This document shows positions 18,221-26,775 of a stretch of DNA of 64,000 nucleotides, piece after piece (the stretch's first letter is position 1; every line of letters begins with the position of its first letter). Below the pieces are notes generated by a model, which was not told the DNA's origin, searched no databases, and saw nothing but the letters and a program-made list of their open reading frames with translations. The DNA lies in assembly GCF_011683915.1 (NCBI RefSeq), contig NZ_JAAQPH010000004.1:186001-250000 (forward strand). Direction: 5' to 3'. This stretch comes from Pelagibius litoralis. Its GTDB lineage: Bacteria; Pseudomonadota; Alphaproteobacteria; Kiloniellales; Kiloniellaceae. Both the position numbers and the translations under genes were made by a program.

Positions 18221-18253
18221 AGCGAAATCCGCTGCCGCCGGACCGCCGGCCCC

Positions 18254-19258
18254 TTAGCCGGGGGCGATGAGGGCCGGGTTCACCTTCACGATCCTTGGCG
18301 TCGTATCCTCCGAGGTCAGAAGCTGGAAAGCCTCGCGGATCAGGCCCTCGACATCCTGGCGCACCATGACCACCGGAAAGCGCAGGTAGCGTACGAAGGG
18401 ATCGTAGTCGTAGCAGCCGACCACCAGGCTCTCCACCGTCTCGGGCGGCAGGGAGCCGAGGAAACTCAGCCCGCCTTCGAAAGCGATGGTGGAGTTCACG
18501 AGAAGCGCCCGCGGCGCGGTTTCCGGATTCTGGAACAGCACCTGGGCCTGGCGGGCGACGGTTTCCGGGTTGTAGCCGGTGGCGACGACCTGTTCCGACG
18601 CAAAGTCTCCGCTCCGCCTGGTCACCACCTTGCGGAAGCCGGCGATGCGTTCGCTGGTGGCGAAGTCTTTCTCCCGCCCGCCGAGGAAGTAGATCCGGCC
18701 CTTCAGCCGCGCGTCGGCCCCGGGTTTGGCGTCGAACATGGCCTCGGTCAGGGCGACCGCCCCGGCAAGATTGTCGGAGATCACCGAGGGGGCAAGACTG
18801 CCGGGCAGGTCGACGTTGACGTGGCGTAGGCCTGCGTCCCTGCAGAGCCGGCTGATCGCATCGGGATCGGTCGCCCCGGCGATGAACAGCGAATCAACGG
18901 CGTAGGAAATCAGGGTTTCCGCCGTGCGCTGCTCTTCCTCAGGGTCGCGGTGGGTGCTGACGGTGATCGGGCAGAGGCCGCGGCGCCGGGCCTCGACCTC
19001 GAAGGACTGGGCGAGGGAAGCGAAGAAGCGGTTGTCGTACATCGGCATGATGAGCCCGGCGAGGCCGGAGCGCGACTGCCTGAGCCCGCGGGCCTGCAGG
19101 TTGGTGCGATAGCCTTCGCGTGCGGCGATGCTCTGGATCTGCCGGACCGTGCTTTCCTTGATCCGCCGCTCCCGCCAGGTGCCGTTCAGGGCGGCGCTCA
19201 CCGTCGACGGCGAAGCCCCCGATAACTGTGCCAGATCGTAGATCGTCGTTTTCTTCAC
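18254..19258 (-). CDS. LacI-family transcriptional regulator
   Basis: This 334-residue repressor has an N-terminal LacI helix-turn-helix and hinge (TIYDLAQLSGASPSTVSAAL, then VRQIQSIAAREGYRTN). A periplasmic-binding-like sugar domain follows (GLIMPMYDNRFFASLAQSFE, with conserved VDSLFIAGA and VVGCYDYDPF). I chose the GTG at 19258 (VKKTTIYD) because it gives the standard LacI N terminus; the longer frame adds 27 unrelated residues. It is divergent from a sugar ABC importer operon, with a LacI-type palindrome between them, so it probably represses that operon until the sugar or a phosphate of it binds. Confidence 0.92.
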   Translation of the reverse strand: MKKTTIYDLAQLSGASPSTVSAALNGTWRERRIKESTVRQIQSIAAREGYRTNLQARGLRQSRSGLAGLIMPMYDNRFFASLAQSFEVEARRRGLCPITVSTHRDPEEEQRTAETLISYAVDSLFIAGATDPDAISRLCRDAGLRHVNVDLPGSLAPSVISDNLAGAVALTEAMFDAKPGADARLKGRIYFLGGREKDFATSERIAGFRKVVTRRSGDFASEQVVATGYNPETVARQAQVLFQNPETAPRALLVNSTIAFEGGLSFLGSLPPETVESLVVGCYDYDPFVRYLRFPVVMVRQDVEGLIREAFQLLTSEDTTPRIVKVNPALIAPG

Positions 19259-19352
19259 CGTCTCCAACTGCTCGCTACCCTCTGTATGGCGCCCGTCGGC
19301 ACAGGTTCTTCCCGATTTGCCCGGAATCTTTAGGGCCATCCTATGAACGTGC

Positions 19353-19399
19353 TTGACTCAAAACGCCAGTCCAATAACCTTGCACTATCGATTGTGCAA
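19353..19399 (+). promoter_or_regulatory. Promoter and LacI-type operator of the sugar ABC operon
   Basis: The 20-bp near-palindrome TTGCACTATCGATTGTGCAA (19380-19399) has 9 of 10 base pairs matched and the central CG typical of LacI-family operators. A -35-like TTGACT (19353-19358) and a weak -10-like TAACCT (19375-19380, 16-bp spacer) lie just upstream. The operator therefore covers the expected transcription start. It is about 70 bp before the binding-protein ATG. Confidence 0.7.
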
Positions 19400-19466
19400 A
19401 GCAACTTGCCTGAAGAGCAGGATGGTGCAGACGATCACCGATAAGAAAAAACATAGGGAGGATAAG

Positions 19467-20459
19467 ATGTTCGCGAGATTTATGAGGGCAGCGGCGCTTG
19501 CGCTCGCTATGGCCGGAATTGCGACCGGCGCTGTCGCTGCGGAGAAGCCGAAGCTGGGCGTTGTCGTCAAGATCGGTGGCATCCCCTGGTTCAATGCCAT
19601 GGAAGTGGGCATCAAACAGCGCGGCGAAGAACTGGGGATGGAGGCCTTTATGATCGGCCCGACCAGCGCCGACCCGGCACTTCAGGTGCGCGCCATCGAG
19701 GATCTGATCGCCCAGGGCGTCGATGCCATCGGCGTGGTGCCCAACGACGCCGAGGTGCTGGAGCCGGTTCTGGCCAAGGCCCGCGCCCAGGGCATCAAGG
19801 TCATCACCCATGAAAGCCCCGACCAGAAGAATGTCGACTGGAACTTCGAACTGGCCTCGGCCAACGGCTTTGGCGAGGCCCATGCCGACCTGCTGGCCGA
19901 GAAGATGGGCGGCAAGGGCGAGTATGCGGTTTTCGTCGGCTCGCTCACCGTGCCGCTGCACAACGCCTGGGCCGATGCCGCCATCGCGCACCTGAAGGCG
20001 AAGTACCCGGACATGACGCTGGTCAGCGAGCGTCACGGCGTGGCGGAATCGGCCGACGACAGCCGCAAGACGGCGCTCGATCTGATTTCCGCCAATCCCG
20101 ACCTGAAAGGTTTCCTCGCCTTCGGCAGCCAGGGGCCGATCGGCGCCGGCCGCGCCATTGCGGAGCGCCGCAAGGTGGGTGAGATCTTCGTGCTCGGCCC
20201 GTTTTCGCCCGGCCAGGGGCAGAAGCTGATCAAATCCGATGCCATCTCCGGCGGCTTCATGTGGAATCCGATGGAGGCCGGGCGGGTCTTCGTCACCATG
20301 GCCGACCTGCTGATCAAGGGCGAGGAAATCAAGCCGGGAATGCAGATCGAAGGCTTGGGAACGATCTCTCCGCAAGCCGGATCGACCAACATCATCGTCG
20401 ACCAGTTGGTGACCATCAACAAGGACACCGTCGACGAACTGGCTGCAATGGGTCTCTGA
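19467..20459 (+). CDS. Sugar ABC transporter periplasmic substrate-binding protein
   Basis: This 330-residue protein is a type I periplasmic sugar-binding protein (RbsB/FrcB/RhaS family). It has a signal peptide (MFARFMRAAALALAMAGIA ending near AVAA). The mature part starts KPKLGVVVKIGGIPWFNAME. Conserved sites include AIEDLIAQGVDAIGVVPND and GKGEYAVFVGSLT. I chose the ATG preceded by AGGGAGGAT; the longer frame has no signal peptide at its start. The sugar is unknown; the downstream epimerase and kinase suggest a ketohexose or related sugar. A terminator-like hairpin follows the gene. Confidence 0.93.
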   Translation: MFARFMRAAALALAMAGIATGAVAAEKPKLGVVVKIGGIPWFNAMEVGIKQRGEELGMEAFMIGPTSADPALQVRAIEDLIAQGVDAIGVVPNDAEVLEPVLAKARAQGIKVITHESPDQKNVDWNFELASANGFGEAHADLLAEKMGGKGEYAVFVGSLTVPLHNAWADAAIAHLKAKYPDMTLVSERHGVAESADDSRKTALDLISANPDLKGFLAFGSQGPIGAGRAIAERRKVGEIFVLGPFSPGQGQKLIKSDAISGGFMWNPMEAGRVFVTMADLLIKGEEIKPGMQIEGLGTISPQAGSTNIIVDQLVTINKDTVDELAAMGL

Positions 20460-20475
20460 CTGCTGTCGACCTGCC

Positions 20476-20508
20476 GGGGCGGTGCCTGATGGTGCCGCCC
20501 CTTTTTTT
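20476..20508 (+). terminator. Intra-operon intrinsic terminator after the binding-protein gene
   Basis: GGGGCGG (20476-20482) pairs with CCGCCCC (20495-20501) across a 12-nt loop, and seven Ts follow directly. It lies between the binding-protein and ATPase genes, so it probably lets extra binding-protein mRNA be made while some transcripts read through. Confidence 0.8.
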
Positions 20509-20536
20509 CACCCGGGCTTTTGGGGATTGATGGGGT

Positions 20537-22039
20537 ATGGCGGAGCGGGCCGGGCCAGGGGCAGTGCTGGCGATGCAGAGGGTCTCCAAGACCTTCGGCG
20601 GCGTCAAGGCCTTGGATCATGTAGCCTTCGAGGTTCGCGCGGGCGAAGTGCATTGTCTGGCCGGCGAAAACGGCTCGGGCAAAAGCACGCTGATCAAGAT
20701 CGCCACCGGCGTCTATTCGGCCGATCCGGGTGCCGACATCCGGATCGCAGGGCAGCGCGTTGCGGCACCGACGCCGGGCCTCGCGCGGCGGCTCGGCATC
20801 GCGGTGATCTGGCAGGATCTTGCGCTGTTCCCGGAGATGACCGTGGCCGAGAACATCGCCTTCGAGACCCTGTTGGGCGCGCGCCCGCGGTTGGCCTCGC
20901 AGCGGCGCCTGCGCGAAACCGCGCAGCGGGCCTTGGACCGGCTCGATGTGGCGCTGGACCTTGAGGCCCCCTTGCGCAGGCTGCCCATCGCCAAGCGCCA
21001 GATCGTCGCCATCGCCCGCGCCCTGGTGGGCGAGGCAAAGCTGATCTTCATGGACGAGCCGACCGCCTCTCTGACCCAGACCGAGACCGATCATCTGCTG
21101 GCGATCGTGCGCAATCTTGCGGCCGGCGGCGTTGCCGTGGTTTTCGTCAGCCATCGCCTGGCGGAGGTACTGGAGATCGCCGGCGCCGTGACGGTGCTGC
21201 GCGACGGCGGTCTGGTCGGCGTTTTCCCCACTGCGGGCATGACCCAGTCGCGGCTTACCGAACTGATGACCGGCCAGACTTTCGACAACGCGGTCGCGGC
21301 GCGCGATCGCAGCACCGCTGCGCCGGTTCTGGAAGTGCGCGGCCTGACCCGCAGCGGCGAATACCAGGATATCGACCTGACGATCCGCGCCGGCGAGACC
21401 GTCGGCATCACCGGGCTGATCGGCGCCGGCCGGACGGAGCTTGGCCACACCCTCTTCGGCATGACCCGGGCGGAGCGCGGTGAGATCCGGCTGCACGGCA
21501 GGCCCGTCGCCTTTCGCTCCAACAAGGATGCCATCCGCGCCGGCGTCGCTTACGTCTCGGAAGACCGGCTGTCGCTCGGCCTCATTCAGCCGCAGTCGAT
21601 TGCCGACAACCTGGCCCTGCCGGTTCTCGACCGTCTGCTTTCCGGCGGTCTCATTTCGCCGCGCCGCAAGGCGGAGCTGGTGGACAGTTGGATCCGCGAT
21701 CTGGCGGTGAAGATCGGCAAGCCCGATGATCCGGTCTCCACGCTCTCAGGCGGCAATCAGCAACGCATCGTCCTGGCCAAGTGGCTGGCGACGGAACCGC
21801 GGCTGCTGATCCTGGATGCGCCGACGGTCGGCGTCGATGTCGGGGCCAGGGCCGGAATTTTCGCGATCATCCGAAAGCTCGCCGAGCAGGGCCTCGCCAT
21901 CCTGCTGATTTCCGATGAAGCGCCGGAGGTCCACTTCAACGCCGACCGGGTTCTGCATATGGCGGGCGGGCGGATCGTCGGCGAATACGACCCGCGGGAA
22001 ACCAGCCTCGCGGCCCTGGAACGCGCCGTCTATGCGTAA
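20537..22039 (+). CDS. Sugar ABC transporter ATP-binding protein (two nucleotide-binding domains)
   Basis: This 500-residue protein is an RbsA/MglA-type double ATPase. The first domain has Walker A GENGSGKST and Walker B KLIFMDEPTASL. The second has GLIGAGRTE, signature LSGGNQQR and LLILDAPTVGVD. The degenerate second Walker A is normal for this family. It energises import by the two downstream permeases. The ATG at 20537 gives a typical N terminus. Its end overlaps the next gene by 8 bp. Confidence 0.95.
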   Translation: MAERAGPGAVLAMQRVSKTFGGVKALDHVAFEVRAGEVHCLAGENGSGKSTLIKIATGVYSADPGADIRIAGQRVAAPTPGLARRLGIAVIWQDLALFPEMTVAENIAFETLLGARPRLASQRRLRETAQRALDRLDVALDLEAPLRRLPIAKRQIVAIARALVGEAKLIFMDEPTASLTQTETDHLLAIVRNLAAGGVAVVFVSHRLAEVLEIAGAVTVLRDGGLVGVFPTAGMTQSRLTELMTGQTFDNAVAARDRSTAAPVLEVRGLTRSGEYQDIDLTIRAGETVGITGLIGAGRTELGHTLFGMTRAERGEIRLHGRPVAFRSNKDAIRAGVAYVSEDRLSLGLIQPQSIADNLALPVLDRLLSGGLISPRRKAELVDSWIRDLAVKIGKPDDPVSTLSGGNQQRIVLAKWLATEPRLLILDAPTVGVDVGARAGIFAIIRKLAEQGLAILLISDEAPEVHFNADRVLHMAGGRIVGEYDPRETSLAALERAVYA

Positions 22040-23015
22040 CCTGGTCCGCGCCAATACCACCGAGTTCTGGCTGATCCTGGTGATCCTCGCGCTGAGCCTT
22101 TTCCTGTCAGCGGCAACCGAACAGTTTTTCAGTCTGGTCAACTTCACCGACCTGATGAACACCTCTGCCGTCAACCTGATCTTTGCCATGGGCTTGGTCG
22201 TGGTGCTGATCGCCGGCGGGATCGACATCTCCTTTGCCGTGGCGGCCTCTGTGGTGCAGTACGTGACGGCACTGGCCCTGATGTCCCTCGGCGGCGGCAA
22301 CTGGGCGCTGGGCTTCATCATTGCCGGTCTCTGCGGGATCACCCTGGGGGCGGTGAACGCCGCGCTGATCCATCACTTCCGGATCATCTCCATCGTGGTC
22401 ACCATCGCCACCTTCAACGTCTTCTTCGGCCTACTGATGTTCTTCACCAGGGGCGTGTCGATCTACAACCTGCCGGACTGGTGGAGCGCGCGCATCATCC
22501 TCTGGGAGCAGGAGACCGCGAGCGGCGCCTGGGCGGAGCTGACCCTGCCGGTGCTGGTCATGTCGATCTGCGTTTTCCTGACCTGGATGCTGATCGGCCA
22601 CAGTTCCACCGGGCGGCAGCTCTACGCCTACGGCGACAACCCGGAGGCGGCGCGGCGCATCGGCATCAACGAGGCGGCGATGCAGTACATCGCCTTCGGC
22701 TGGCTCGGCCTGATGACCGGCATCGCCGGGCTGATGCAGGTGAACTACGCGCAGGAGGTCGTGCCCAATGCGCTTTTCGGGCGCGAGCTTGATGTGCTGG
22801 CCGCCGTGGTGCTGGGCGGTGCGCGGCTTGGCGGCGGGCGCGGCACGGTGTTCGGCTGCGTGATGGGCGTGCTGCTGATTGCCATCGCCGAGAACGGGCT
22901 GAACCTGCTGGGCGTTTCGCCCTATGCCTTCAAGATGGTCGTCGGCGCCATTATCCTGGTCGCCATCACACTCTCCAATCTCTCCCTCGATACGCTTGTC
23001 AGGCAGCGAACATGA
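22032..23015 (+). CDS. Sugar ABC transporter permease 1
   Basis: This 327-residue membrane protein is of the RbsC/FrcC type (BPD_transp_2), with 8-10 hydrophobic segments. Typical blocks are NLIFAMGLVVVLIAGGIDIS near the N terminus, YAYGDNPEAARRIGIN in the cytoplasmic loop, and VLGGARLGGGRGTVFG. I chose the ATG overlapping the ATPase 3' end (MRNLVRANTTEFW); the longer frame is inside the ATPase. The next gene starts in ATGA overlap. Confidence 0.93.
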   Translation: MRNLVRANTTEFWLILVILALSLFLSAATEQFFSLVNFTDLMNTSAVNLIFAMGLVVVLIAGGIDISFAVAASVVQYVTALALMSLGGGNWALGFIIAGLCGITLGAVNAALIHHFRIISIVVTIATFNVFFGLLMFFTRGVSIYNLPDWWSARIILWEQETASGAWAELTLPVLVMSICVFLTWMLIGHSSTGRQLYAYGDNPEAARRIGINEAAMQYIAFGWLGLMTGIAGLMQVNYAQEVVPNALFGRELDVLAAVVLGGARLGGGRGTVFGCVMGVLLIAIAENGLNLLGVSPYAFKMVVGAIILVAITLSNLSLDTLVRQRT

Positions 23016-23998
23016 TGGCCTGGCTGAAAGCGCGCCTCGGGGCGGAGGTTCTGGGTCTTGGGCTTTTCCTGGTGCTGGTGGTGCTGGTGTTTTCCTTTGC
23101 CAGCGACCGTTTTCTCACCGCCGCGAACTTCGGTTCCGTCGCCGTGCAGCTTCCCGAGCTCGGCCTGCTGACTCTGGCGATGCTGCTGCCGATCCTCTCC
23201 GGCGGCCTGAACCTCGCCGTCACCTATACCGCCAACATCTCGGCCCTGACCCTTGCCTGGGTGCTGCAGGCCAATGGCGGGCCGGAGGCCGGCTTCGGCG
23301 CCTTCGTCCTCGGGTCGCTGCTGGCGCTGGCGGTCGGCGGTGCAGCGGGTTTCGTCATGGGGGCGGTGGTCGCCTATTCGCGCGCCCATCCCATCCTGGT
23401 CAGCCTGGCGATGATGATCTTCCTGCGCGGCCTGGGCGAATACCTGACCCGCGGCGGCGATATCTCCGGCTTCCCCGACTTCGTCGCCGCCATCGGCCAC
23501 GGCAGCATCCTGGGGGTGCCCGCGCCCTTGATCGTTTTCCTGGCCTGCGTGCTGCTCTGGCAGATCCTGCTCGGGCGCAGCCGGCTCGGTTTCTTCACCT
23601 ACATGGTCGGCTCGAACATCGAGGCGACGCGCTATTCCGGGGTGAACACCAAGCGCGCGCTCACATTGATCTACACGCTCTCGGGCCTGATGTGCGCGGT
23701 GGCGGGCATCGTCATGATGGCGCGCTTCAATTCGGTGCGGGTCGGCCACGGCGAGGCCTATCTGCTGATCACCGTGCTCGCCTGCTTCCTGGGGGGTGTC
23801 GACCCCTTCGGCGGCTTCGGGCGGGTGACGTCGGTGCTGCTGGCGCTGGTGATTCTGCAGCTGCTTTCCTCCGGGCTCAACCTCCTGGGGGCGAATCAGC
23901 ATCTCAGCACAGCGGTCTGGGGCCTGTTCCTCATTGCCGTCATGGTGCTGCGCTTTGGTTGGAAAAGATGGATTGAAATGAGGAGGAACGGGACATGA
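23012..23998 (+). CDS. Sugar ABC transporter permease 2
   Basis: This 328-residue RbsC-type permease is a second, different member of the same family (MLLPILSGGLNLAVTYTANI, GSNIEATRYSGVNTKRAL, FLGGVDPFGGFGR). Two dissimilar permeases behind one double ATPase suggest a heterodimeric channel, as in AI-2/Lsr and rhamnose RhaPQ importers; most ribose-type importers use one. Start and stop both overlap their neighbours by 4 bp. Confidence 0.93.
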   Translation: MMAWLKARLGAEVLGLGLFLVLVVLVFSFASDRFLTAANFGSVAVQLPELGLLTLAMLLPILSGGLNLAVTYTANISALTLAWVLQANGGPEAGFGAFVLGSLLALAVGGAAGFVMGAVVAYSRAHPILVSLAMMIFLRGLGEYLTRGGDISGFPDFVAAIGHGSILGVPAPLIVFLACVLLWQILLGRSRLGFFTYMVGSNIEATRYSGVNTKRALTLIYTLSGLMCAVAGIVMMARFNSVRVGHGEAYLLITVLACFLGGVDPFGGFGRVTSVLLALVILQLLSSGLNLLGANQHLSTAVWGLFLIAVMVLRFGWKRWIEMRRNGT

Positions 23999-24843
23999 AG
24001 GGTTTGGGCGTTCACACCAGCCTCTGGGCGATGAACTGGACCCGCGAGGGGGCCGAGACCTCGGTTGCCGAGGCCAAACGTTACGGCGTGGATTTCATCG
24101 AGATCGCATTGCTCGATCCACCGGCGGTCGACACGGCGCATACCCGCGCGCTCCTGGAAAAGGCGGAGATGACGGCGGTCTGTTCGCTGGGTTTGCCGGA
24201 GGAGTGCTATGCTTCGCGCGACCCGGAAAAGGCGGTCGCGTTTCTCTCCCTCGCCGTCGACAAGACGGTGGAGATCGGCGGCCTCGCCCTCTCCGGCGTG
24301 ACCTACGGCGGGATCGGCGAGCGTACCGGCGTACCGCCGACCCAGGATGAGATCGACAATGTCGCCCGGGCGCTGGCCGGCGCCGCCAGGTATGCGAAGT
24401 CGAAGGGCATCGATCTCGGCATCGAGCCGGTCAACCGCTATGAAAATCATATCATCAACACCGGACGGCAGGCGGCGGAGATGATCGACAAGGTCGGCGC
24501 CGACAACATCTTCATTCACCTCGACACCTATCACACCAACATCGAGGAGCATGGCGTCGCCAACGGCATCCTCGCGGCGCGCGAGCACCTGCGCTACATG
24601 CATATGTCGGAGAGTCACCGCGGCGTGCCGGGCAGCGGCACCTGCGACTGGAACGAAATCTGCGGCACCCTGGCGGCGATCGGCTTCGACGGCGGCCTGG
24701 CCCTGGAGAGCTTCATCAACCTGCCGCCGCAGATCGCCTCGGCGCTTTCGGTCTGGCGGCCGGTGGCGGACAGTGCCGACCAGGTGATGCTGGAGGGCCT
24801 GCCCTTCCTGCGCAACATGGCCAGGCAGTACGGGCTCATCTGA
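23995..24843 (+). CDS. Sugar epimerase/isomerase of the D-tagatose/D-psicose 3-epimerase type
   Basis: This 282-residue TIM-barrel protein belongs to the xylose-isomerase-like superfamily (AP_endonuc_2 fold). Likely metal ligands are the Glu in GIEPVNRYE, Asp and His in HLDTYHTN, His in RYMHMSESHRG and Glu in LALESF. EPVNRYENHIINT is the hallmark of ketose 3-epimerases. It would interconvert imported ketohexoses (or related sugars) at C3 before the kinase acts. The exact substrate is unknown. It overlaps both neighbours (ATGA upstream, one base downstream). Confidence 0.85.
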   Translation: MKGLGVHTSLWAMNWTREGAETSVAEAKRYGVDFIEIALLDPPAVDTAHTRALLEKAEMTAVCSLGLPEECYASRDPEKAVAFLSLAVDKTVEIGGLALSGVTYGGIGERTGVPPTQDEIDNVARALAGAARYAKSKGIDLGIEPVNRYENHIINTGRQAAEMIDKVGADNIFIHLDTYHTNIEEHGVANGILAAREHLRYMHMSESHRGVPGSGTCDWNEICGTLAAIGFDGGLALESFINLPPQIASALSVWRPVADSADQVMLEGLPFLRNMARQYGLI

Positions 24844-25496
24844 TGGCGCCGGGCGGCCGCGCCCTGGAGGCTGCGGAATTCATCGCCCTGCTGGGCGACC
24901 TGCAGCGCAAAACACCGCCGGGCGCCCGGCGGATCGTGGCGCTTGCCGGCGCGCCGGCTTCGGGAAAGTCGACCCTGGCCGAGGTGGCGGAGGCCAAGCT
25001 GAACGAGGAGATGCCGGGGGCCTGCGCGGTGCTGCCCATGGACGGTTTTCACTATGACGACGCGGTGCTGGAGGCGCGGGGCTGGCGCGCGCGCAAGGGG
25101 GCGCCGCATACCTTCGACGTTGGCGGCCTGGCCGCCATGTTGGCGCGGCTGCGGGCCAATAGGGAACCGGCTGTCGCCGTACCGCGCTTCGACCGGGGGC
25201 TGGAAATCGCCCGCGCCGCTGCGGTTCTCATCGAGCCTTCGGTGCGCCTGATCCTGGTGGAGGGAAACTACCTTCTCTTAAAGGAGGCGCCCTGGGATGC
25301 GCTGGCACCGTTGTTCGACCTGACGGCCCTGATCGAAAGCGATGAGGAAACCCGGGTCGCGCGGCTGAGGCAACGCTGGCTGGATCACAATCTGAGCGCT
25401 CCGGAGATTGCCGCGAAGCTGGAAGAAAACGACCTGCCCAACGGGCGCCTGGTTTACGCCAACAGCCGTGAAGCGGATCTTGTGATCGTCACCTGA
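24843..25496 (+). CDS. P-loop sugar/nucleoside kinase, FrcK-like
   Basis: This 217-residue P-loop kinase resembles uridine/pantothenate kinase-type enzymes and the FrcK protein encoded with the Sinorhizobium fructose importer. Walker A is GAPASGKST (about residue 42). The catalytic region is PMDGFHYDD, and LVEGNYLLL gives the Walker-B-like strand. It probably phosphorylates the imported or epimerised sugar. It ends in an 8-bp tail-to-tail overlap with the leftward SorC-type regulator gene. Confidence 0.82.
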   Translation: MAPGGRALEAAEFIALLGDLQRKTPPGARRIVALAGAPASGKSTLAEVAEAKLNEEMPGACAVLPMDGFHYDDAVLEARGWRARKGAPHTFDVGGLAAMLARLRANREPAVAVPRFDRGLEIARAAAVLIEPSVRLILVEGNYLLLKEAPWDALAPLFDLTALIESDEETRVARLRQRWLDHNLSAPEIAAKLEENDLPNGRLVYANSREADLVIVT

Positions 25497-26526
25497 TGTC
25501 GCCGGGCTGGTCGACAAGCGCCTTTGCCGTGGCCTCGTCGGTAATCAGTGCCGACATCAGCTTGCCCCTCAGCGCGGCCTTTAAGGGCGCCACCTTCTGC
25601 GGCCCGCCGCCCACCACAACCGTGAGCCGCTGCGGTGGGATTTCAAGCGGCAGACTGGCGACCCGCCGGTTGACTGGGCTGTCCAGCGGGCGCCCCTCCG
25701 CATCGAAAGCCCAGCCGGTGATCTCGCCTACCGCGCCGGCTTCGATCAGGGCCGAGATATCGCTGTCGGTCATGAAGCCGTCACTCTGGATCGGGGCCTG
25801 CCAACCGATCTCGCTGATTCCCACGAAGCTGGCGCGGGCCTGGTCGCGCAGTTCGCGCAAGACCGTAAAGGCACGCTGGCTCTGCAGGGCTTCGCGGTCG
25901 GCGACCGTCTCGGTCAGCACCGGCGCCGGCATCGGGTAGCGTTGGGCAGCGACCTTGTCGCCCAGGCGCATCACCACGTCGTAGGGGCTGGCCTGGCCGC
26001 CGGCCGCCATCGCGCCGACCAGCGACACCACCTTGTGCTGCGGACGGTCGAGCGTGTCCAACTCCTCCACCGCGGCCCGCAGCGTTCGCCCGGTGCCGAC
26101 ACAGACAATCATCGGCGCCTTCGATGCCAGCAGGCGCTGCAGGCGCACGGCGGCGGCCACCGCGATGCCGCTGGTCGAGCCCGGTGCCGCCGGATCGCTG
26201 GGGGTCACGTCGCAGAACGCCAGGCCGTGGCGCTCGGCCAGGCTGGCCGCCAGTTCGGTGCAGGAGGCGATCGGATGGTCTAGCCGGAACTTGATCAGCT
26301 TCTCGCTCACGGCCAGCGCGACAAGGCGTTGCACGGCCTGGCGCGACAGGTCGAGCTGCGTGGCGATCTCGTCCTGGGTCCGCCCGCCGATGAAGTAGAG
26401 CCAGGCGGCCCGCGCGGCGTCGTCGCGCCGTTTGTCGGTCTGCCGGTCCGTGGAGGGGGATGAAGAGCCAGGGGATGAAGGCAAAGGGACGGCACACCTC
26501 TGTTCCAGCACCCCAGGGGGTGGCAA
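25489..26526 (-). CDS. SorC/DeoR-type sugar-binding transcriptional regulator
   Basis: This protein of up to 345 residues has a helix-turn-helix (AAWLYFIGGRTQDEIATQLD with LSRQAVQRLVALAV) and a sugar-phosphate-binding SorC domain (VCVGTGRTLRAAVEEL, VVSLVGAMAAGG). It resembles SmoC, the regulator of the Rhodobacter sorbitol/mannitol operon. The upstream boundary is uncertain: 26526 is a TTG, and a second in-frame TTG at 26484 would give a more usual length. It is divergent from the smo-like operon and presumably controls it through the palindrome at 26722-26746. Confidence 0.88.
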   Translation of the reverse strand: MPPPGVLEQRCAVPLPSSPGSSSPSTDRQTDKRRDDAARAAWLYFIGGRTQDEIATQLDLSRQAVQRLVALAVSEKLIKFRLDHPIASCTELAASLAERHGLAFCDVTPSDPAAPGSTSGIAVAAAVRLQRLLASKAPMIVCVGTGRTLRAAVEELDTLDRPQHKVVSLVGAMAAGGQASPYDVVMRLGDKVAAQRYPMPAPVLTETVADREALQSQRAFTVLRELRDQARASFVGISEIGWQAPIQSDGFMTDSDISALIEAGAVGEITGWAFDAEGRPLDSPVNRRVASLPLEIPPQRLTVVVGGGPQKVAPLKAALRGKLMSALITDEATAKALVDQPGDIR

Positions 26527-26695
26527 TTGAACGACAGCCGGGCATTTGTGCGCCGCAGCATGAGAAGGGTTCGAGGCCGCCCAAAGCGGGGGTGCCGCGA
26601 AATAAGCTACTGAAATGCTTGTAACCTAATTCCCAGCCCATGAAAAGCCGGCCCCTTCACGGCGGCATCAGCCCGGCCACCCTACGAATGGTCTC

Positions 26696-26754
26696 TTGAC
26701 TCTCATTTGCAGAAGACCGATCATATGCTCAATAACAGAGCATATGCTCATAAA
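26696..26754 (+). promoter_or_regulatory. Promoter and SorC-type operator of the polyol operon
   Basis: CATATGCTC (26722-26730) and GAGCATATG (26738-26746) form a perfect 9-bp inverted repeat with a 7-nt AT-rich spacer. CATATGCTCA recurs at 26741, giving an overlapping 19-bp direct repeat. A TTGACT -35 (26696-26701) and GATCAT -10 (26719-26724), 17 bp apart, place the operator over the -10 and start region. An AGGGAGGAAGG ribosome site follows before the binding-protein ATG. Confidence 0.7.
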
Positions 26755-26775
26755 CCTAGGGAGGAAGGCTTAAAG

